This document shows positions 60,864 through 64,000 of a stretch of DNA of 64,000 bases, one piece after another. The notes under the pieces are model-generated. The model made no database searches. It saw only the letters and a list, made by a program, of their open reading frames with translations, and was not told the DNA's origin. The DNA comes from Phycisphaerales bacterium (GTDB lineage: Bacteria > Planctomycetota > Phycisphaerae > Tepidisphaerales > Tepidisphaeraceae): the NCBI GenBank assembly GCA_020853095.1, contig JADYZN010000035.1:62001-126000 (forward strand), in the 5' to 3' direction. A program made the translations under genes and the position numbers. Positions within the stretch are counted from its first letter, which is position 1. Each line of letters starts with the position of its first letter.

Positions 60864-61547
60864 TTAGGATTGCTTTATCCGACGTCTTTCCGAATCACTG
60901 AAAATCCCCCGAAACAGAACATCCTGAATGTCCCTGGCCTGCTCCTCAAAGGGCTTGTCGCGCCCGGCAAAATGGTTTGTAAACATCGTTCCGTACAACA
61001 GATCCGACGTCACCGCCATGATTCGTTCGGCCGGCATTTTTCGCAGTCGACCCTTGGTCATCGCCGCCAGCAGGGATTGGCGCCATTGGTCCTTGTTGTC
61101 ACAACTGTGCTCGAAATAAATCGCCTTGGGACGATCGCGGAATTCGGCCCGTTCCTGGATGAACAACTCCACCAGGTCCGGATGGGTTTCAAAAAACTCC
61201 AGATACGCCCGTATCGCCACGGTCATCTTGGCGATCGGATCGTCCACCCGGCCCACCGCCAGCTCGATCGCCTCATCCAGCCGGCGAACCCCCCGTTCCA
61301 CCGCGGCCAGAAACAACCGTTCCTTGGTCGGGAAATAGCGATAAATCGTCGCCTTGCCGATCCCCAGCGGGTCGGCGATGTATTGCACATCCGTGTTGCG
61401 ATACCCATGCTCGGCGAAAACCTCGGTCGCCTTGTCCAAAATCTCCTCGCAACGCCGCTCACGCCGATGCTCATCACACGGCCTGCCGCGACGACAGTCC
61501 ACCTTGTGATTCGACCGCGAAGATTTCACCATTTTAAGCTGCGGCAT
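60864..61547 (-). CDS. TetR/AcrR-family regulator
   Basis: The 227-residue protein has an N-terminal helix-turn-helix (about 35-80), with FAEHGYRNTDVQYIADPLGI and GKATIYRYFPTKERLF, typical of TetR. It is preceded by a basic tail. The C-terminal ligand domain is variable, as expected for a sensor of pump substrates. It is the first gene of the efflux operon and probably represses it and itself; ligand binding would release the operon. The operator should be in 61548-61881. Confidence 0.93.
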   Translation of the reverse strand: MPQLKMVKSSRSNHKVDCRRGRPCDEHRRERRCEEILDKATEVFAEHGYRNTDVQYIADPLGIGKATIYRYFPTKERLFLAAVERGVRRLDEAIELAVGRVDDPIAKMTVAIRAYLEFFETHPDLVELFIQERAEFRDRPKAIYFEHSCDNKDQWRQSLLAAMTKGRLRKMPAERIMAVTSDLLYGTMFTNHFAGRDKPFEEQARDIQDVLFRGIFSDSERRRIKQS

Positions 61548-61881
61548 TTTTGCGATGAACGGACGATTATATCATCGACGGACGCGCCCGTCCACTAATT
61601 CATCATTATTTTTATTTTTCCACATATCGCGATTAACGCATCTTATTGTCTTCTGGAAAACCCCTCCCCGCACGCCTCATGGACGAATGGCTTGAAAGCG
61701 GCTATAGTGCTTGAGGTAAGTTCGACGACCGATTCTTTTTGCACGGGTTCTGAGTTCGTATTTTCAGATCGCGTCACCAAAGTCATTCGCCATCCCTACC
61801 AACGGGCCTTGTCGGCCACTTTCACAGGCATCCGGAAAGTAAATCCCAGGATGCGAACACGCCCAAATCAGGAGAATACCC
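61548..61881. other. Divergent regulatory region, tetR / RRM gene
   Basis: This A+T-rich stretch should hold the TetR-controlled promoter (minus) and the RRM gene promoter (plus). GACGGACGCGCCCGTCC (61578-61594) is a short dyad and a candidate operator. TATAGT (61703-61708) is a possible -10 box for the plus strand, but no good -35 is found. The RRM gene has AGGAG at 61871-61875. A long leader (up to about 170 bases) is possible, as for cold-induced RRM genes, but no RNA fold could be checked. Confidence 0.5.
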
Positions 61882-62256
61882 ATGGGCAGCAAGCTTTATG
61901 TCGGAAACTTGAGCTATAACACCAATAGTTCCGACCTCGAACAGTTATTCGGCCAGCACGGAACCGTGCAGTCCGCCGAAGTCATCGCCGACCGGGACAC
62001 CGGCCGCAGCAAGGGCTTTGGTTTCGTGCAGATGGGCAGCGACGACGAGGCGCAGGCCGCCATCGCCGCGCTCAACGGCAAGGAACATGACGGCCGGGCC
62101 TTGACCGTCAACGAAGCCAAACCCCGCGAAGATCGACCCCGCTTTGGCGGTGGTGGCGGCGGTGGCGGCGGCCAGCGTCGAGGCGGATTTGGCGACCGCG
62201 GCGGCAAAGGCGGCGGCGGCGGCAAAGGTGGCGGTTTTGGCCGAGGCCGCTACTAA
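61882..62256 (+). CDS. RRM-domain glycine-rich RNA-binding protein
   Basis: The 124-residue protein has one RRM with RNP2 LYVGNL (5-10) and RNP1 KGFGFVQM (44-51), aromatic residues included. A Gly/Arg-rich tail follows (about 88-124, with RRGGFGDRGG). It resembles cyanobacterial Rbp and other bacterial RRM proteins that often respond to cold and bind RNA. The ATG has AGGAG six bases upstream. A strong terminator with a UUCG loop (62273-62298) follows. The repeated glycine codons are normal for this family. Confidence 0.95.
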   Translation: MGSKLYVGNLSYNTNSSDLEQLFGQHGTVQSAEVIADRDTGRSKGFGFVQMGSDDEAQAAIAALNGKEHDGRALTVNEAKPREDRPRFGGGGGGGGGQRRGGFGDRGGKGGGGGKGGGFGRGRY

Positions 62257-62272
62257 TCACCCCCGACAGTTC

Positions 62273-62298
62273 AACCGGGCCGCTTCGGCGGCCCGGTT
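62273..62298 (+). terminator. Intrinsic terminator of the RRM gene
   Basis: AACCGGGCCGC (62273-62283), loop TTCG and GCGGCCCGGTT (62288-62298) form a perfect 11-bp stem with a UUCG tetraloop. It is followed by a short T-rich stretch (CCTTTAATT). Confidence 0.9.
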
Positions 62299-62364
62299 CC
62301 TTTAATTCCCCCACAGGAACATTCGACCTGGCTGATCTCGCCGGCGGCATGTTCAGGAGCAACC

Positions 62365-62943
62365 ATGGTCGCCAATTCGCCTCAGGAAACCCATCCTCAG
62401 CTTGAACTCCTGCTGGCCTCCGCCGGCGCAAAAAATCGCGCCAGCATCGAAAAACATCTCGCGGCCTGTGATGCCGAGGAGGATCCCAACCACGCCCGGC
62501 TCTGGCGTCGATTGGCCTCCTTTTTGTTCGAATTGGCCCCCTTGCCCATCCAATACTCTCCCAACGCAATCCTCTTTTTCATCCCCGATGGACGTTACCG
62601 GATGCAGGTTTTTTCGTTGGAAGACCGCCGCGATGGCGTCCTTCAACTGTATCTTCCCGATGTATTGGCCGACGCCCTGCGCAAAAAAATCCTTCTCAAA
62701 ACCGGCGAACATTACGCCCATCCCCAGCACAAGCTTCAACATCTACAGCTTCTGTCGCTGGATGCCTCCAACACCACGGATCCCGCAACGCACGTCAAGA
62801 ACCTGATCGGCTGGAACCGAAAAGCCCTGAAAATCACGCTTCAGACCTCCGAATCCGACGGCCCACAGGTCATCACCGCCGAGGCGTTATGTGCCCTGGC
62901 ATCAGAAAAATGGGCCGACAAACCCAAAGCAACCGCGGTCTGA
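62365..62943 (+). CDS. Hypothetical protein
   Basis: The 192-residue soluble protein is not recognised. AGGAG lies seven bases before the ATG at 62365. Its N-terminal half is helical (LELLLASAGAKNRASIEKHL), followed by a beta-rich part (ILFFIPDGRYRMQVFSLEDR). There are no membrane segments or catalytic motifs. It follows the RRM terminator by 66 bases on the same strand and is convergent with the partial GT2 gene. Codon use matches its neighbours, so the gene is probably real. Confidence 0.7.
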   Translation: MVANSPQETHPQLELLLASAGAKNRASIEKHLAACDAEEDPNHARLWRRLASFLFELAPLPIQYSPNAILFFIPDGRYRMQVFSLEDRRDGVLQLYLPDVLADALRKKILLKTGEHYAHPQHKLQHLQLLSLDASNTTDPATHVKNLIGWNRKALKITLQTSESDGPQVITAEALCALASEKWADKPKATAV

Positions 62944-63017
62944 CCGTGCGAATGAATGTGTGAAGTCGTCTCTATACATCGCAGAGGCGACTGGCTCCGA
63001 CCGCCGTTTCCCACCCA

Positions 63018-64000
63018 TCAGGCATTGAATTGCCGGCGAATCGACTGGACAACATTGAGGTTCATCGCCGCCTCTTGGGCGCGCGGGCCGGTTGGGCTGA
63101 TCTGCGTAAACAGCGATTCGGCTTCTTCGAGTTGTCCCAGCCGCAACAGACAGACGCCGAGGTTCAGCCGGGCATCGTCCCCGACGATTATGTGATCAAA
63201 CGGAACCTCCCGGTCATACGCTCCGGTCTGTCCCATGCTGATCAGCCGGCGAAGGATCGGGATGGCGGCTTCAAAGTCATTTTGCTCAAAAGCCCGCTTG
63301 GCGCGCATCCAGATGATCGGCGCCGCGTTGGGAAACCATCGCTCGGCAAGGCTGGCGGCCTCATCCGCGGACAAGGGCAATTGATCATGGGGTGGCGCAT
63401 AGGCGGCGTATTCCAGCGCGATCTCAACCAGTGCGAACGGCGGCCGCGGACAATCTCGCATCCGTGCGATTTGTTCCAATGCCTGGCACATCACCTGATG
63501 CCCCCTGGGAGCCGATTCGGGAATATCCAGCAGTGTAGCGCCGCAATGAATCATCCAGTAAAGCCTGCCCGGTCGATCGCGGATCTCCATCTCCAGCAGC
63601 CGTCCGTTTCGTTGCGCCTTGCGAAACCGGCCTTCAAAGTAGTAGTCGCAATCATGATCCAGGGTCAGGGGAGCGACCACGAGCTTCAGCCCGGTGCGCG
63701 CCACCAGATCATTGGGCCACGGATACGGCTGTTCGTGACAACGTCCGGTGAAAGAAAACCCAAGGTCGTTGCGAAGCACGCGCAGGATGATGGTTGATAC
63801 ATACTGATCCGCCTTCTCCCCCGGCTTCAACCCGCCAACGTGGTCGCGGCGGATGATGCCATAGGCGAGCACATCATCACGCAGCAGATACGGTCGAAAT
63901 TCGTCGATACTGTCGGGCACGATGCGCTCATCGGCATCAAGCCAGAGCGTCCAGCGGCTTTGCAGGTGGGGGATCGCGGCGTTGCGGGCCGCCGCGAAAT
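63018..64000 (-). CDS. GT2 glycosyltransferase with C-terminal repeats, N-terminus cut by window edge
   Basis: The frame is open to the right edge (327 codons), so the first part of the gene is missing. The visible N-terminal end FAAARNAAIPHLQS and TLWLDADERIVPDS is the GT2 region with the DADE metal-binding motif. The C-terminal half has helical TPR-like repeats (ALEYAAYAPPHDQLPLSADE and RLGQLEEAESLFTQISP). Proteins of this type glycosylate peptides or act in surface glycan synthesis (SunS-like). The start inside the window (GTG at 63920) is not the true one. Which sugar is transferred cannot be told. Confidence 0.85.
   Translation of the reverse strand, partial: FAAARNAAIPHLQSRWTLWLDADERIVPDSIDEFRPYLLRDDVLAYGIIRRDHVGGLKPGEKADQYVSTIILRVLRNDLGFSFTGRCHEQPYPWPNDLVARTGLKLVVAPLTLDHDCDYYFEGRFRKAQRNGRLLEMEIRDRPGRLYWMIHCGATLLDIPESAPRGHQVMCQALEQIARMRDCPRPPFALVEIALEYAAYAPPHDQLPLSADEAASLAERWFPNAAPIIWMRAKRAFEQNDFEAAIPILRRLISMGQTGAYDREVPFDHIIVGDDARLNLGVCLLRLGQLEEAESLFTQISPTGPRAQEAAMNLNVVQSIRRQFNA

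Noticed and set aside
62140-62250. A tandem repeat or CRISPR-like array in the GGC-rich stretch
   Set aside because: It encodes the Gly/Arg-rich tail of the RRM protein and has no regular repeat-spacer structure. No CRISPR array was seen anywhere in the window.

Overview
This 64 kb window is a high-GC, gene-dense chromosomal segment of a Gram-negative bacterium. It carries an RND efflux operon, a Mla/Mce lipid transporter, a very large secretin, a PEP-CTERM surface protein, a GxxExxY gene, a phytanoyl-CoA dioxygenase next to a UroD-like gene, and a two-domain methyltransferase beside GT-C glycosyltransferases. Together these suggest a planctomycete, possibly of class Phycisphaerae. That is an inference from gene content; there is no rRNA in the window to test it. 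I see no tRNA, rRNA or CRISPR array.

Layout. 1-4490 (minus): a lipid-transport operon (MlaE, MlaF, MlaD, then a ceramidase-like hydrolase cut by the window edge), interrupted by a 499-bp cassette with 30-bp terminal inverted repeats around a GxxExxY gene. 4886-9388: an orphan kinase-like gene, a lipoprotein/anti-sigma kinase/STAS operon, two unknown genes and an ABC-F ATPase. 9507-11984 (plus): leuD, upp and a membrane fatty-acid desaturase. 12010-14877: an AraC regulator divergent from phytanoyl-CoA dioxygenase and UroD-like genes; the last runs into an IS66 remnant (14863-15043). 15099-19974: a glycoside-hydrolase-like protein, a beta-propeller protein and UxaE (tagaturonate epimerase family).

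20205-29811: the 2-oxoglutarate dehydrogenase operon (sucA, sucB, lpd, then a RidA-like gene) faces pyruvate dehydrogenase (pdhA, pdhB, E2). lpd is the only E3 gene here and may serve both complexes. A 100-bp gene-less relative of the GxxExxY cassette lies between sucB and lpd. 30162-36282: an SGNH hydrolase, a MacB/FtsX-type permease and a 1202-residue TPR-plus-secretin protein.

37050-44212 (minus): a glycan block with a GT39-like GT-C enzyme, a PEP-CTERM protein, a polyprenyl-phosphate-type GT2, a tandem methyltransferase fusion and a second GT39-like enzyme. GT2 and GT-C enzymes of these kinds work together in lipid-linked sugar transfer, so this is a candidate surface or protein glycosylation system and, in my view, the most interesting biology here along with the inverted-repeat cassettes.

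44298-54864: an amidohydrolase, a lipoprotein, a DinB protein, a Gfo/Idh/MocA oxidoreductase, a eukaryote-type (GT3) glycogen synthase, an HtrA protease, panB, a second RidA-like gene, a GNAT acetyltransferase and an enolase-superfamily enzyme. 54978-61547 (minus): TetR regulator, membrane-fusion protein, RND pump and outer-membrane factor. 61882-64000: an RRM RNA-binding protein with a clear terminator, an unknown gene and a GT2-plus-repeats protein cut by the right edge.
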